Positions 46,914 to 56,183 of a stretch of DNA of 64,000 nucleotides are shown here, one piece after another. The stretch is from Streptococcus hyointestinalis (GTDB lineage Bacteria > Bacillota > Bacilli > Lactobacillales > Streptococcaceae), in NCBI RefSeq assembly GCF_900459405.1, contig NZ_UHFN01000007.1, positions 1,116,001 to 1,180,000 of the forward strand, read 5' to 3'. Within the stretch, counting starts at the first letter, position 1, and each line of letters opens with the position of its first letter. The position numbers and the translations under genes were made by a program. Below the pieces are notes generated by a model that saw nothing but the letters and a program-made list of their open reading frames with translations, had not been told where the DNA came from and searched no databases.

Positions 46914-49190
46914 ATGAATCCTTTACTGAATGGAATGAACGATAAACAAGCAGAAGCTGTGCAAGCAACAGAAGGTCCACTGCTCATCATGGCGGGGGCT
47001 GGCTCTGGAAAAACACGTGTGCTGACCCACCGCATTGCTTATCTGATTGATGAGAAAATGGTCAATCCTTGGAATATCCTTGCCATTACCTTTACCAACA
47101 AGGCGGCTAGAGAAATGCGGGAGCGGGCGATGAAGCTCAATCCTGCTACGCAAGACACGCTGATTGCGACTTTCCACTCCATGTGTGTGCGCATTTTGCG
47201 CCGTGACGCTGACCATATCGGCTACAATCGCAATTTTACCATCGTTGACCCAGGTGAGCAAAGAACGCTGATGAAGCGTATTTTGAAAAATCTCAACATC
47301 GACTCGAAAAAGTGGAATGAGCGTGCTATTTTAGGAACCATTTCGAATGCTAAAAATGATTTACTGGATGAGGTGGCTTATGAGCAGCAGGCTGGTGACA
47401 TTTACACACAGACCGTTGCCCGCTGTTACAAGGCTTATCAAGCAGAGCTTCGTCAGTCAGAGTCTATGGATTTTGATGACCTTATCATGCTGACGCTCAA
47501 ACTCTTTGATAATAATCCTGATGTGCTGGCTTACTACCAACAACGCTACCAGTACATCCATGTGGATGAGTATCAAGATACTAACCACGCTCAGTACCAG
47601 TTGGTGAAGCTGTTAGCGTCTCGCTTTAAAAATATCTGTGTCGTTGGGGACGCAGACCAGTCCATTTACGGCTGGCGTGGAGCGGATATGCAAAATATCC
47701 TTGACTTTGAAAAAGACTACCCAGAAGCTAAGGTGGTGCTCCTTGAGGAGAACTACCGCTCAACCAAAACCATCTTACAAGCTGCTAATGACGTTATCAA
47801 AAACAATAAAAAACGCCGTCCTAAAAAACTCTGGACACAAAATGCAGATGGGGAGCAAATCGTCTACTACCGTGCTGGCAATGAGCAAGAAGAAGCTGTC
47901 TTTGTCGCTTCAACCATTGACAATATCGTCCGTGAGACAGGCAAAAACTTTAAAGATTTTGCCGTACTTTATCGCACCAACGCCCAGTCTCGTACCATTG
48001 AAGAAGCGCTTTTGAAATCCAACATTCCTTACACGATGGTCGGTGGCACCAAGTTCTACAGCCGTAAGGAAATCCGTGATGTCATTGCTTACCTCAACGT
48101 CATCGCCAACCCAGCAGATAATATTTCTTTTGAGCGTATCGTCAATGAACCAAAGCGTGGCGTGGGACCTGGTACCGTTGAAAAATTACGTGATTTTGCA
48201 AGTAGCAACGGTCAATCGCTCCTTGCCGCAGCAGGTGATATGCTACTTCCAATCCGTGGCAAAGCAGCAGCTGCACTAAACGAGCTGTCTGCAATGCTCT
48301 TTCAATTGCGAAATCAATTGGATAATATGACACTGACTGAGCTTGTCGAGGCTGTCTTAGACAGGACGGGCTACCTGCAAGCCCTCCAAATGCAAAATAC
48401 GCTAGAAAGTCAGTCACGCATTGAAAATATCGAGGAATTTCTCTCTGTCACCAAAACGTCGGATGAGGCCAATGCTGAAAATAGCGATGAGACAGGCTTA
48501 GAGCGCTTGGGACGTTTCTTGAATGACTTAGCGCTGATTGCGGACACAGACGATGGTGAGCGTGAGACAGCGGAGGTTACGCTTATGACCTTGCACGCTG
48601 CTAAGGGGCTTGAATTTCCAGTTGTCTTTCTCATCGGTATGGAAGAGGGCGTCTTTCCACTGTCACGAGCGAGCGAGGACCCCGATGAGCTGGAGGAAGA
48701 GCGTCGTCTTGCCTATGTGGGGATCACACGAGCTGAGGAACTGCTTTTCCTAACCAACGCCAGCTCAAGAACCCTGTACGGGCGTAGCTCACACAACCGC
48801 CCAACACGCTTTATTCGTGAGATTGATGAGAAGCTCTTGCAATTCCAAGGATACGCTCGTCCTGTCGAGTCGTCGTTTGGTGTGCGCTATTCTGGTGAGA
48901 AAACAAGCCAATTTGGACAAGGGATGAGTCTGCAACAAGCCTTACAAGCAAGAAAAGCCAGCAACCGTCCTCAACCAACGGCTTCTGCCTTACCTTTTGG
49001 GCGCAATGCTAGCGCTAGCAGCTCTAGTGTGGACTGGAAAGTCGGAGATACTGTTTACCACCGCAAATGGGGTGATGGTGTCGTCCTAGAAGTCTCTGGT
49101 AGCGGTCAAACACAAGAACTCAAAATCAATTTCCCAGACATTGGGCTCAAAAAAGTGCTTGCTAGTGTCGCTCCTATTGAGAAAAAATAA
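46914..49190 (+). CDS. pcrA: ATP-dependent DNA helicase PcrA (UvrD/Rep family)
   Basis: PcrA is the 3'-5' helicase that removes RecA filaments and works in repair and rolling-circle replication. The 758-residue protein has Walker [48 protein letters not shown] (motif II), [14 protein letters not shown] (motif III), YRSTKTIL and the late [19 protein letters not shown]; the C-terminal tail has the SH3-like [15 protein letters not shown] (about 705) used for RNA-polymerase binding. I chose ATG 46914, after GGAAG; the longer frame runs through the promoter. Confidence 0.97.
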   Translation: MNPLLNGMNDKQAEAVQATEGPLLIMAGAGSGKTRVLTHRIAYLIDEKMVNPWNILAITFTNKAAREMRERAMKLNPATQDTLIATFHSMCVRILRRDADHIGYNRNFTIVDPGEQRTLMKRILKNLNIDSKKWNERAILGTISNAKNDLLDEVAYEQQAGDIYTQTVARCYKAYQAELRQSESMDFDDLIMLTLKLFDNNPDVLAYYQQRYQYIHVDEYQDTNHAQYQLVKLLASRFKNICVVGDADQSIYGWRGADMQNILDFEKDYPEAKVVLLEENYRSTKTILQAANDVIKNNKKRRPKKLWTQNADGEQIVYYRAGNEQEEAVFVASTIDNIVRETGKNFKDFAVLYRTNAQSRTIEEALLKSNIPYTMVGGTKFYSRKEIRDVIAYLNVIANPADNISFERIVNEPKRGVGPGTVEKLRDFASSNGQSLLAAAGDMLLPIRGKAAAALNELSAMLFQLRNQLDNMTLTELVEAVLDRTGYLQALQMQNTLESQSRIENIEEFLSVTKTSDEANAENSDETGLERLGRFLNDLALIADTDDGERETAEVTLMTLHAAKGLEFPVVFLIGMEEGVFPLSRASEDPDELEEERRLAYVGITRAEELLFLTNASSRTLYGRSSHNRPTRFIREIDEKLLQFQGYARPVESSFGVRYSGEKTSQFGQGMSLQQALQARKASNRPQPTASALPFGRNASASSSSVDWKVGDTVYHRKWGDGVVLEVSGSGQTQELKINFPDIGLKKVLASVAPIEKK

Positions 49191-49202
49191 GGTCGAAAAT
49201 AG

Positions 49203-49229
49203 AGGTATAGTTTTAAACTATACCTTTTT
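49203..49229 (+). terminator. pcrA terminator
   Basis: AGGTATAGTTT and AAACTATACCT are nearly adjacent perfect arms, followed by a T run. Confidence 0.85.
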
Positions 49230-49303
49230 GCTTTGAATAAGTATTAGTCAAGATTGGTCTAAAGGAGTACAATAGAGACAACATTGACAAAAGGAGAAGT
49301 GAC

Positions 49304-50590
49304 ATGACAAAAGAAAAAGAACTTCATTTTGAAACCTTACAATTACACGCTGGACAGAGCGTTGATGAATCGAGCAAATCACGTGCAGTGCCTATTTATC
49401 AAACGACCTCTTATGTTTTTGATAATGCACAGGATGCTGAGGATATCTTTGCTTTGAGAAAGCCAGCCAACATCTATACACGCATTACCAATCCGACCGT
49501 TGCTGTCTTCGAGGATAGAATTGCAGCGCTGGAAAAGGGTGTCGGTGCTCTTGCGACGTCTTCAGGTATGGCAGCTATTACCAACACCATTCTAGCCTTG
49601 GCGCATGCTGGAGATCATGTGGTCGCAGCAACAACCCTGTATGGTGGCACCTTTAATTTACTAAAAGAAACCTTGCCAAGATACGGCATCACAGCGACTT
49701 TTGTGGACGTTGACGACCTAGTGGCTATTGAAGAAGCTATCAAGGACAATACTAAGCTCGTCTATATTGAGACGCTCGGCAATCCTCTCATCAACATTCC
49801 TGATATTGAAAAAATCGCAGCTATTGCACATAAACACAGCATTCCGCTCGTTGCGGACAATACCTTTGCCACACCTTATCTCATCAATGTCTTTTCATAT
49901 GGCGTTGATATCGTCGTGCACTCAGCGACTAAGTTTATCGGTGGTCACGGCACGACAATCGGTGGTGTCATTGTCGATAGTGGGCAGTTCGACTGGGAAG
50001 CTAGCGGTAAATTCCCACAATTTGTCGACGAAGATCCGTCCTATCACAACCTCAGCTACACTCGTGACATCGGAAAAGCTGCCTTCATCACGGCTGTGAG
50101 AACCCAATTGCTCCGTGATATGGGAGCTGCCCTCTCACCATTTAACGCTTTCTTGCTGTTGCAGGGGTTAGAAACCCTCTCGCTACGCTTAGAGCGCCAC
50201 ATCGAAAACACGCAAAAAATCGTTGCTTTCTTAGAAAAGCATGACAAGGTAGAGAGTGTGAATTACCCGAGTCTGCCATCTAGCCCTTACTATGACTTAG
50301 CGCAAAAGTATTTTCCAAAAGGCGTAGGTTCTATCTTTACCTTCCATGTCAAAGGCGGAGCAGATGAGGCGAGACGTGTCATTGACCATTTGAGTCTCTT
50401 TTCAAATCTAGCAAACGTCGCAGACGCCAAGTCACTCGTCGTACACCCAGCAACGACCACGCACGGGCAATTGTCACCAAGCGATCTTGCAGCCTGTGGC
50501 ATTGCGGACAATCAAATCCGACTCTCTATTGGACTTGAAAATGTCTCTGACTTGATTGCAGACTTAGAAGAAGCATTGAACAGCATTTAG
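49304..50590 (+). CDS. O-acetylhomoserine sulfhydrylase (aminocarboxypropyltransferase)
   Basis: The 428-residue PLP enzyme of the Cys/Met metabolism class makes homocysteine from O-acetylhomoserine and sulfide (or cysteine from O-acetylserine). The PLP Lys is in HSATKFIGGHGTTIGG (about residue 209), with TTLYGGTFNLL and ADNTFATPYL before it. AAAGGAG precedes the ATG. It is 8 bases from the following cyclase gene, which gives a two-gene unit. Confidence 0.92.
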   Translation: MTKEKELHFETLQLHAGQSVDESSKSRAVPIYQTTSYVFDNAQDAEDIFALRKPANIYTRITNPTVAVFEDRIAALEKGVGALATSSGMAAITNTILALAHAGDHVVAATTLYGGTFNLLKETLPRYGITATFVDVDDLVAIEEAIKDNTKLVYIETLGNPLINIPDIEKIAAIAHKHSIPLVADNTFATPYLINVFSYGVDIVVHSATKFIGGHGTTIGGVIVDSGQFDWEASGKFPQFVDEDPSYHNLSYTRDIGKAAFITAVRTQLLRDMGAALSPFNAFLLLQGLETLSLRLERHIENTQKIVAFLEKHDKVESVNYPSLPSSPYYDLAQKYFPKGVGSIFTFHVKGGADEARRVIDHLSLFSNLANVADAKSLVVHPATTTHGQLSPSDLAACGIADNQIRLSIGLENVSDLIADLEEALNSI

Positions 50591-50598
50591 GAGGTTTT

Positions 50599-51336
50599 AT
50601 GGTTACATTAAGAGAAGCTTTTGAGCGTTTTAAAGAAGCAAGAGTAGTGGATCTTACCCACCAAATCAATGAAAATAGTCCGCATTTTCCAGCACTGCCA
50701 GCTCTTGATAAAAAGGATATTTTCACCTTAAAAGACGGCTTTCATGTGCAACAGTTTAGCGTCGTTGGGCAATACGGCACGCACATTGACGCCCCCATTC
50801 ACTTTGTCGCAGGTGGCAAGTGGCTGGATGAGCTGCCACTTGAGAATCTCTTTTTGCCACTTTACGTTATTGATTTGTCTGAAGAAGTCGCTCAAAATCC
50901 TAATTACGAATTGGGCGTGGCTGATATCTTAGCATTTGAAGAAAAGCATGGTCAAATTGAGTCTGGTGCCTTTGTTGCTTTTCGCAGTGATTGGTCCAAG
51001 CGTTGGCCAAGCCAAGACGCTTTTAGAAACCTAAATGCCAAAGGCGAGCAGGAAACACCTGGCTGGAGTTTTGAAGCTTTAGAATTTCTCATCAAGGAAA
51101 GACAAGTCGCAGCCCTTGGGCACGAGACGCTAGACACTGATAGCGGTCAGACAGCAGCTAAAAATAATGGTGTTCTCCATAATGAATATTATCTGCTTGA
51201 GCAGGGAATTTATCAGATAGAGGTCTTGGCTCATCTGGACGAATTGCCAGCAACAGGTAGCTTCATTCACATCAGTTATCCGCATTTTGAAAAAGCGACA
51301 GGCTCACCTGCTCGTGTACTCGCTTATGTGGATTAG
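50599..51336 (+). CDS. cyclase family protein (kynurenine-formamidase-like)
   Basis: The 245-residue protein belongs to the cyclase/KynB-like metal hydrolase family: VVDLTHQINENSPHF start, QYGTHIDAPIHF (normally HxGTHxDxP; the first His is Gln here), the metal-site GHETLDTDSG and the late HISYPHFEKATGSPARV. The substitution at the first metal His could change metal binding. It is coupled to the sulfhydrylase gene through AGGAGG. The substrate is unknown. Confidence 0.88.
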   Translation: MVTLREAFERFKEARVVDLTHQINENSPHFPALPALDKKDIFTLKDGFHVQQFSVVGQYGTHIDAPIHFVAGGKWLDELPLENLFLPLYVIDLSEEVAQNPNYELGVADILAFEEKHGQIESGAFVAFRSDWSKRWPSQDAFRNLNAKGEQETPGWSFEALEFLIKERQVAALGHETLDTDSGQTAAKNNGVLHNEYYLLEQGIYQIEVLAHLDELPATGSFIHISYPHFEKATGSPARVLAYVD

Positions 51337-51340
51337 ACGA

Positions 51341-51370
51341 CAAAAACCGTAGGATTTTCCTATGGTTTTG
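51341..51370 (+). terminator. terminator of the sulfhydrylase-cyclase operon
   Basis: CAAAAACC-TAGGA pairs with TCCTA-GGTTTTG around TTT, with one G/T-type mismatch. Confidence 0.75.
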
Positions 51371-51390
51371 TTATGTATTTTTTCGTAGAG

Positions 51391-51423
51391 AAAATGAGAA
51401 AACCACCAGTGTAGCTGGTGGCT
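51391..51423 (-). terminator. terminator of the GDPD gene
   Basis: On the minus strand CCACCAG and CTGGTGG pair around CTACA, followed by TTTTCTC. It starts 16 bases after the GDPD stop. Confidence 0.75.
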
Positions 51424-51438
51424 GATAAAGTTTTAGGA

Positions 51439-53040
51439 TTATTGTCTGCTGTTAAAGAGTCTTAGAGCACGTTGGAGATAGCTGGTATCAGCTTTCATGT
51501 CTTGGCTGGCTTCTTTAAAGATACCGAGCTCGTCTGTGATGATACCATTTGCAGGACCGATAAGCATTTTATCCATCAAGGTTTCGTCGTTAATCGTCCA
51601 GACGTAGACGTCTTTTTTCTGCTGTTCAGCAGTGAGGGCAAAGAGGGTATTGTATGAGAACTCCTCGACAGCGTAAAAATCAACAGCATAGTTTGGCAAA
51701 GGTCCCATGTGGATTGGGATGACGTAGCCTGTACTTATCTCGGGAGCCAGTTTTTCGACTTTCTGGATAACATCCAAATCAAGCGACATAACTTTGTTAT
51801 CTTTTGTGGCATTTTGCTCTTTGAGGACCTTTAAAAAGCACTCTACATAGTCTTTTGGCTCGTGTCCGTATGGTTTGAGCTCGATAAGTATGGGCTGTTT
51901 GACAGCCTTGGCAGCAGCGAGAAACTCCTCGAGACTAGCGATGTGGCTGGTAAACTTGCCTTGGTGAAGAGTCAGCTTTTGCAGTTCTTTTAAGGTCATG
52001 TTAGAGACGGTATTGTCCACACCAGATAGTCGTTTGAGATTATTATCATGAATGACGACAAAGCGTTTGTCCTTTGTCATGACTACATCCATCTCAGAAT
52101 AAGCAGCGCCAGCTTTTTTGGCTGCCTGCATAGCTTCGATGGAGTTTTCAACGCCAGCCTTGACATTTCCCCTGTGAGCAATCACAATCTCATCGGGATT
52201 TTTCTTGACCAGATAAATGTCAAGAGCATTAGAAGCTACCCATAGCACTCCAAAAAAGAGGATAAAGCTAACAAGTGCGAAGCGTCCTTTTGTGGACATT
52301 TTAGCGTGCGTGCGAGTTTGCAGCTCTTTTGGCAAATCTAGTTGACGGGTGGCTTCTATGATGAAGAAGAACTTGGTTGATAGCAAGAAAAGCGTGTAGA
52401 GAAAGGCGATGAGTGAGTAGAAGAGCGTCGCCAAGGGCAGATTGTCATTTTTACTATCGAGATTGGCAAAAATGATAGTGATTCCAATAACTAAAATGAT
52501 GGTAATCACAAAACTCAAGGTCGTAAGTATGATAAGTCTTACAGTTCGCTTCAAGAGTTTCTTGAAAGTTGACTCTCTCCAGCTGATTTGAAATGCCTTT
52601 AAAGGCGAGCTATCTGTCAGTCCAAGGATTGGCAAGAAAGTGATGAGCCGTATGTTGAGATAAGCGATAACGACCATCAAGCCGCCATAAAGGAGACTAC
52701 CCGTCTGCGTTTTTGCCAGCTCTTCTCCGATAAAGTCTGGAATTTTCAAGTGGCTAAGCAGTAGCGAGTTAAAACCGAGATTGCCTAGCGGTATCATGAG
52801 ACACAGGTAGAAAAAGACGATGATAAACTGCCAACTCAACAGCTGTTTGACTTTTTGTGGGAATTTCTTAAGCAGGATTTTTAGCGAGTCACGGTGCCAC
52901 TGGTCGGTGACAGCTAAGGTCAAGACGGCAAATTCACCGATTAAAAAGAAGGCGACAAGAACCAAAAAGAGAATCAAAAAGAAAAGAGCAATCGGGTCTT
53001 TGATAACAGTGAGAATGGTCTCTTTTGCCAGCCCTGTCAC
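51439..53040 (-). CDS. membrane glycerophosphodiester phosphodiesterase, N-terminus out of frame
   Basis: From the first usable start (GTG at 53040) the product has 533 residues: an N-terminal membrane part of about seven helices (about 15-270), then a GDPD domain (about 285-510) with IAHRGNVKAGVENS, SEMDVVMTKDKRFVVIHD, ILIELKPYG and VYVWTINDE. Reading upstream, the frame stays open to 53183 and encodes a further helix, but the ATG at 53186 is one base out of register. Restoring an A in the A4 run (53175-53178 on the plus strand) gives MKAKIIQVKRLLSSARRF. The gene may be longer and frameshifted, or the run miscalled. Confidence 0.88.
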   Translation of the reverse strand: MTGLAKETILTVIKDPIALFFLILFLVLVAFFLIGEFAVLTLAVTDQWHRDSLKILLKKFPQKVKQLLSWQFIIVFFYLCLMIPLGNLGFNSLLLSHLKIPDFIGEELAKTQTGSLLYGGLMVVIAYLNIRLITFLPILGLTDSSPLKAFQISWRESTFKKLLKRTVRLIILTTLSFVITIILVIGITIIFANLDSKNDNLPLATLFYSLIAFLYTLFLLSTKFFFIIEATRQLDLPKELQTRTHAKMSTKGRFALVSFILFFGVLWVASNALDIYLVKKNPDEIVIAHRGNVKAGVENSIEAMQAAKKAGAAYSEMDVVMTKDKRFVVIHDNNLKRLSGVDNTVSNMTLKELQKLTLHQGKFTSHIASLEEFLAAAKAVKQPILIELKPYGHEPKDYVECFLKVLKEQNATKDNKVMSLDLDVIQKVEKLAPEISTGYVIPIHMGPLPNYAVDFYAVEEFSYNTLFALTAEQQKKDVYVWTINDETLMDKMLIGPANGIITDELGIFKEASQDMKADTSYLQRALRLFNSRQ

Positions 53041-53236
53041 CCCCGCAAAGATGAGAATACGGTTGAAGATAAACTGTAAAATCCCTTTAACGATAAAAGA
53101 ATAGATGGTATAGAGAAAAAGACTGGCGATTAAAAACCGTCTTGCGCTGGAAAGTAAGCGCTTAACTTGGATAATTTTGCTTTCATAGCTCTATTTTAGC
53201 ACAGAATAGCCTAACTTGCTAGATCAATCATAATAA

Positions 53237-53260
53237 AAAAGACTGGATATCCAGTCTTTT
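53237..53260 (-). terminator. terminator of the 46-codon gene
   Basis: AAAAGACTGG and CCAGTCTTTT are perfect arms around ATAT, 8 bases after the small gene's stop on the minus strand. Confidence 0.85.
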
Positions 53261-53267
53261 GTTGTCT

Positions 53268-53408
53268 TTATTCGTTTATCATCGCTGCGTAACCGTAATG
53301 TGATTTGCTAAGCGCTAAGGAAGTAAAACTTTTCAGTTGGTAAATCGGATTGACCACCAAAGTATCTCGTTTGAGTAGCTTTGCGTTTTGTGATGTTGTC
53401 TTAACCAT
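53268..53408 (-). CDS. small protein of 46 residues, unknown
   Basis: An AAAGGAGGA site lies 7 bases before ATG 53408, which is unusually strong, and a good terminator follows the stop. The product (starts MVKTTSQNAKLL, then VVNPIYQLKSF and SHYGYAAMINE at the end) is basic at the N-terminus and Tyr/Ser-rich later, without Cys, membrane helix or signal sequence. It lies between an AraC regulator and the GDPD gene, all on the minus strand. I do not recognise it; a regulatory or secreted peptide, or a remnant of a larger gene, are the options. Confidence 0.6.
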   Translation of the reverse strand: MVKTTSQNAKLLKRDTLVVNPIYQLKSFTSLALSKSHYGYAAMINE

Positions 53409-53506
53409 AGTAAAGTCCTCCTTTGTCAATCAAATCTTGTCTTTATTTTAGGTAAGGAGACTTAACAAGAGCTGAAAAAAAGCCTTAAGGAAAGCTTATA
53501 GACAGG

Positions 53507-54412
53507 CTAGGAAGGATTGATTAGGGACTGGCTGTCCTTTTCTTGCTTAAATTGCTTGCGATATTGGCTAGGGGTTAGTTGGTGATAGCGCTTGAACTGC
53601 CGATTGAAGTTGGATAAATTATTAAAACCGACAGATGTGGCGATATCGATGACAGCCTTATCGGTATTGATCAGCTCTTCGCAGGCTTTGCTAAGGCGCA
53701 CTTGGATGATAAACTCTGTGCAGGACGTTCCTGTATGTTGCTTAAAAAGCGTCATGAAATGGGTCTTGCTGTAGCCCATAAAATCTGCTAAATAGTCAAT
53801 GGTCAACGGTTTATCGTAGTTGCGGTTGATATGGTCAATAACCTGTCTAATCTGGTCATTTTTGCGATAAGCGTCATCTGATAGCTTACGAATGACGTAG
53901 CGATGGTAATACAGCAGATAAGTGAGTTCATTGAGATAAGCCTTTAACAACAGTTCAAAGTGACGATCCTCAGCCTCTATGAGACGAAAAATGCGAAAAA
54001 GACTGTCCTTGATGTCCTCATAGCCCACATCCTGCGGCTTGATAACAGGCACAAACTTAAAAGTGCTAGCTTGAAGGGGCTGCAGGTACCTAAGGCTGAC
54101 TTGGTCAATAATCGAGTAGCCAATCATATCAAGGTGAAACTGAAAGGTATCTGTGATGTGACGTTCATTGTGAATAGGGTGGATAGAGTGCATGCCGTTA
54201 GGGCGAATGAGGATAATGTCACCTGCTTCGCTATTGAAAAAATCATAGTCAATGTGATACCGAGCTGTCCCTTCTCTGACGTAGTTAATCTCTAGCTCTG
54301 GATGCCAATGAAACAAGGTATCTGGACGCCCATTTTCAACGCTCGTTTGATAGTATCGGTAGGGAAGTAAGTGATTATTCCCTTTATGATTGCTATGTCC
54401 GGTAATAGTCAT
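53507..54412 (-). CDS. AraC family regulator with cupin domain
   Basis: The 301-residue protein has an N-terminal cupin-like sensor (about residues 20-115: HWHPELEINYVREG, DIILIRPNGMHSIHP) and a C-terminal double helix-turn-helix (about 190-290: LTIDYLADFMGYSKTHFMTL and VIDIATSVGFNNLSNFNRQFK, PSQYRKQF). The start is MTITGHSNH; the ATG nine bases earlier is too close to its ribosome site. Cupin-AraC proteins commonly sense sugars or glycosides. The next gene is the 46-codon gene; the target operon is unknown. Confidence 0.9.
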   Translation of the reverse strand: MTITGHSNHKGNNHLLPYRYYQTSVENGRPDTLFHWHPELEINYVREGTARYHIDYDFFNSEAGDIILIRPNGMHSIHPIHNERHITDTFQFHLDMIGYSIIDQVSLRYLQPLQASTFKFVPVIKPQDVGYEDIKDSLFRIFRLIEAEDRHFELLLKAYLNELTYLLYYHRYVIRKLSDDAYRKNDQIRQVIDHINRNYDKPLTIDYLADFMGYSKTHFMTLFKQHTGTSCTEFIIQVRLSKACEELINTDKAVIDIATSVGFNNLSNFNRQFKRYHQLTPSQYRKQFKQEKDSQSLINPS

Positions 54413-54494
54413 AAAAATCATCTCTTTTCAAAATCATATGATAGTATCATTTTATCATAAAATTAACAGACTGTCAGCTTTTGAGAGTTAAAAA

Positions 54495-54520
54495 GAAAAG
54501 CTCATAGAAAAGAGCTTTTC
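54495..54520 (-). terminator. terminator of the coiled-coil membrane protein gene
   Basis: GAAAAGCTC and GAGCTTTTC are perfect arms around ATAGAAAA; the T tail is on the minus strand. Confidence 0.85.
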
Positions 54521-54526
54521 TTGCTA

Positions 54527-55324
54527 TCATTCTTTTACGGTGTGACGTTTTCCTCTAGCGATTGCTTCTTGTTCAGTCATTGAGACGACACGACCAAAGT
54601 TGGTGTTGCGAGGCATGTTGCTAAGAGAGTACCAATAGACATCAGCTGTTCCGTCACGAGCGACATACACCGTCCTTGCAGTAGCCTGTGCTTGTTGTGC
54701 AGCAGCTTCTTGCTGTTGGCTAGTAGCGGCGGCTTCTTGTTGTGCTGCCTGCTGTTGCGCCGCTTGTTCAGCGGCTTTTTTAGCTTCTTCCTCTTTTTGT
54801 GTGATGGCAGTCTGGACGGCAGTGACTCTAGCCTGCAGACTCTCTTTGACTTGCTTATCAGTGACTTTATCAACCGCTGCTTGAGCAGAGGTAATATTTT
54901 CTTTGGTTTGATTGGCTTCGAGGTTTTTAACCGCTGATTCGGCTTCTGTTTGCTGTGCTTTTTCCTTTTCCTCTTTAGCCTTTTCACTTTCTTGGTTAGC
55001 TAATTGTTTTTGGAGTTTCTTTTTATCTTTTTTAAGGCTATCCAGTTGCTTTTCAAGCTTCTTTTCGTCTTTTTCAAGACTAGCTATTTTCTTTTCGTAG
55101 GACGAGGTGGTTTTTTGTTGAGTGCGTTTAAACTGCTGTTGTGTCTGTTTGAGCTCTTTTTGTAGCTGCTTAATGTCAGAGTTCTTAGAGTTCGCAAATC
55201 CTAGAGAAACAATAGTCGTTGCGATAAGCACCCACATCAACATGTTACTTTTAGCAGGATTGTTTCCTATCCAGCTGGTAAAAGAGGTATTCTTTTGATT
55301 AATGTTTTTAAAGAGTTTTTTCAT
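54527..55324 (-). CDS. coiled-coil membrane protein, Gln/Ala-rich
   Basis: The 265-residue protein has a short cytoplasmic start, one membrane helix (about residues 28-45), a long Lys/Glu coiled coil (about 50-130), a second helical part (130-180), an A/Q-rich segment (about 180-218) and a compact C-terminus with VYWYSLSNMPRNTNFGRVV and MTEQEAIARGKRHT. This tail resembles the C-terminus of streptococcal DNA-entry-nuclease-like and related secreted proteins, but no catalytic residues are seen. The role is unknown, perhaps a surface or division-linked protein. Confidence 0.8.
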   Translation of the reverse strand: MKKLFKNINQKNTSFTSWIGNNPAKSNMLMWVLIATTIVSLGFANSKNSDIKQLQKELKQTQQQFKRTQQKTTSSYEKKIASLEKDEKKLEKQLDSLKKDKKKLQKQLANQESEKAKEEKEKAQQTEAESAVKNLEANQTKENITSAQAAVDKVTDKQVKESLQARVTAVQTAITQKEEEAKKAAEQAAQQQAAQQEAAATSQQQEAAAQQAQATARTVYVARDGTADVYWYSLSNMPRNTNFGRVVSMTEQEAIARGKRHTVKE

Positions 55325-55438
55325 ACCATTTTCCTTTTTCTCCTAAGTGCCATAGCAAAGCGTTAAGCGTTTTCATCTATTTCTATTGTAAAATGAATCG
55401 GGCGATAATGCAAGCCCTTATTTTTTCTTTTTGACAGG

Positions 55439-55460
55439 AAAAAAGCCAGCAAAACTGGCT
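55439..55460 (-). terminator. terminator of the toxin-antitoxin operon
   Basis: On the minus strand GCCAG and CTGGC pair around TTTTG with six T after. Confidence 0.75.
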
Positions 55461-55804
55461 TACTCAAAGATGTAGTTGTAGAGTTGGACGACTTGGGCAA
55501 AGGCGTAGTTGTCTAGGGTCGTAATTTTTTGGACGTTTCGAGACTGGTAGTCAAAGGTGTGGAGCTGAAAAGGATTGACAAAGCCGTCTATTTTATCTGA
55601 GATGACTTGAACGAGAAGTCCTTTGTCTTTCAAACGCTCTTGTCCGTGCGTAATGGGGCAGACGGCAATCATGCCGGTTTGCTTGTTGTAATTGTCGCTT
55701 GAGACGACAACAGCGGGGCGACGTTTCTTGATTTCCTTGCCACGAGAGGGGTCAAAATCAATCCAGACGATGTCTTGTTTTTTAGGAATGTAATTACCAT
55801 TCAT
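55460..55804 (-). CDS. MazF/PemK-type toxin endoribonuclease
   Basis: The 114-residue protein is a CcdB/PemK-fold mRNA interferase: DIVWIDFDPSRGKEIKKRRPAVVVS at the N-terminus (catalytic Arg region), IAVCPITHG and the late VQKITTLDNYAFAQV. It overlaps the antitoxin by 11 bases, a common type II toxin-antitoxin arrangement. The toxin would cleave mRNA when the antitoxin is degraded. Confidence 0.93.
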   Translation of the reverse strand: MNGNYIPKKQDIVWIDFDPSRGKEIKKRRPAVVVSSDNYNKQTGMIAVCPITHGQERLKDKGLLVQVISDKIDGFVNPFQLHTFDYQSRNVQKITTLDNYAFAQVVQLYNYIFE

Positions 55805-56009
55805 CGTTTAACAATTGAACTCCCTCAAAGTCATCGTCCATGCGTAAATCAGTGACCCCATCAAATGGATTAGAGATTTTAGGGACGAGTATGATGACGT
55901 TGTTGCGCCCTTTAGACACCACAAACTCTGTCCCCTCCTCGACATGTAAACTTTTAGGAATCGTGACCGCTAGAGAATTACCAACTTTACGTGTTTTAAC
56001 TGTGTTCAT
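55794..56009 (-). CDS. MazE/PemI-type antitoxin (AbrB fold)
   Basis: The 71-residue protein has the SpoVT/AbrB swapped-hairpin DNA-binding start (MNTVKTRKVGNSLAVTIPK) and an acidic C-terminus (DLRMDDDFEGVQLLNDEW) that should block the toxin. It is the first gene of the operon and probably represses it through the inverted repeat just upstream. AGGAGG lies 5-6 bases before the ATG. Confidence 0.92.
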   Translation of the reverse strand: MNTVKTRKVGNSLAVTIPKSLHVEEGTEFVVSKGRNNVIILVPKISNPFDGVTDLRMDDDFEGVQLLNDEW

Positions 56010-56023
56010 AAGGTACCTCCTTT

Positions 56024-56041
56024 GTATACACTAGTATATAC
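56024..56041. promoter_or_regulatory. toxin-antitoxin operator
   Basis: GTATACACTAGTATATAC is nearly palindromic around ACTAGT and overlaps the likely minus-strand -10, 15 bases before the antitoxin start. Confidence 0.75.
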
Positions 56042-56072
56042 TTTTCGGATTAAAAAATCAAGTCTTTGCTCT

Positions 56073-56102
56073 TTGTCACTAGCCGCTCATCTATGGTATA
56101 AT
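56073..56102 (+). promoter_or_regulatory. trmFO promoter
   Basis: TTGTCA (56073-56078) and extended TGGTATAAT (TATAAT 56097-56102) are 18 bases apart. Confidence 0.8.
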
Positions 56103-56183
56103 AGGACAAGTGGCTATTTTAGCACTTATTATAGAGCAATAGAAAGATTTGAGCCAGTTTATCTGGCAAAGAGGTAGAGTTTC

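Noticed and set aside
54692..54937. Plus-strand frame with many Ser/Leu/Phe codons
   Set aside because: It is the antisense of the Lys/Glu/Gln-rich coiled-coil gene and has no ribosome site.
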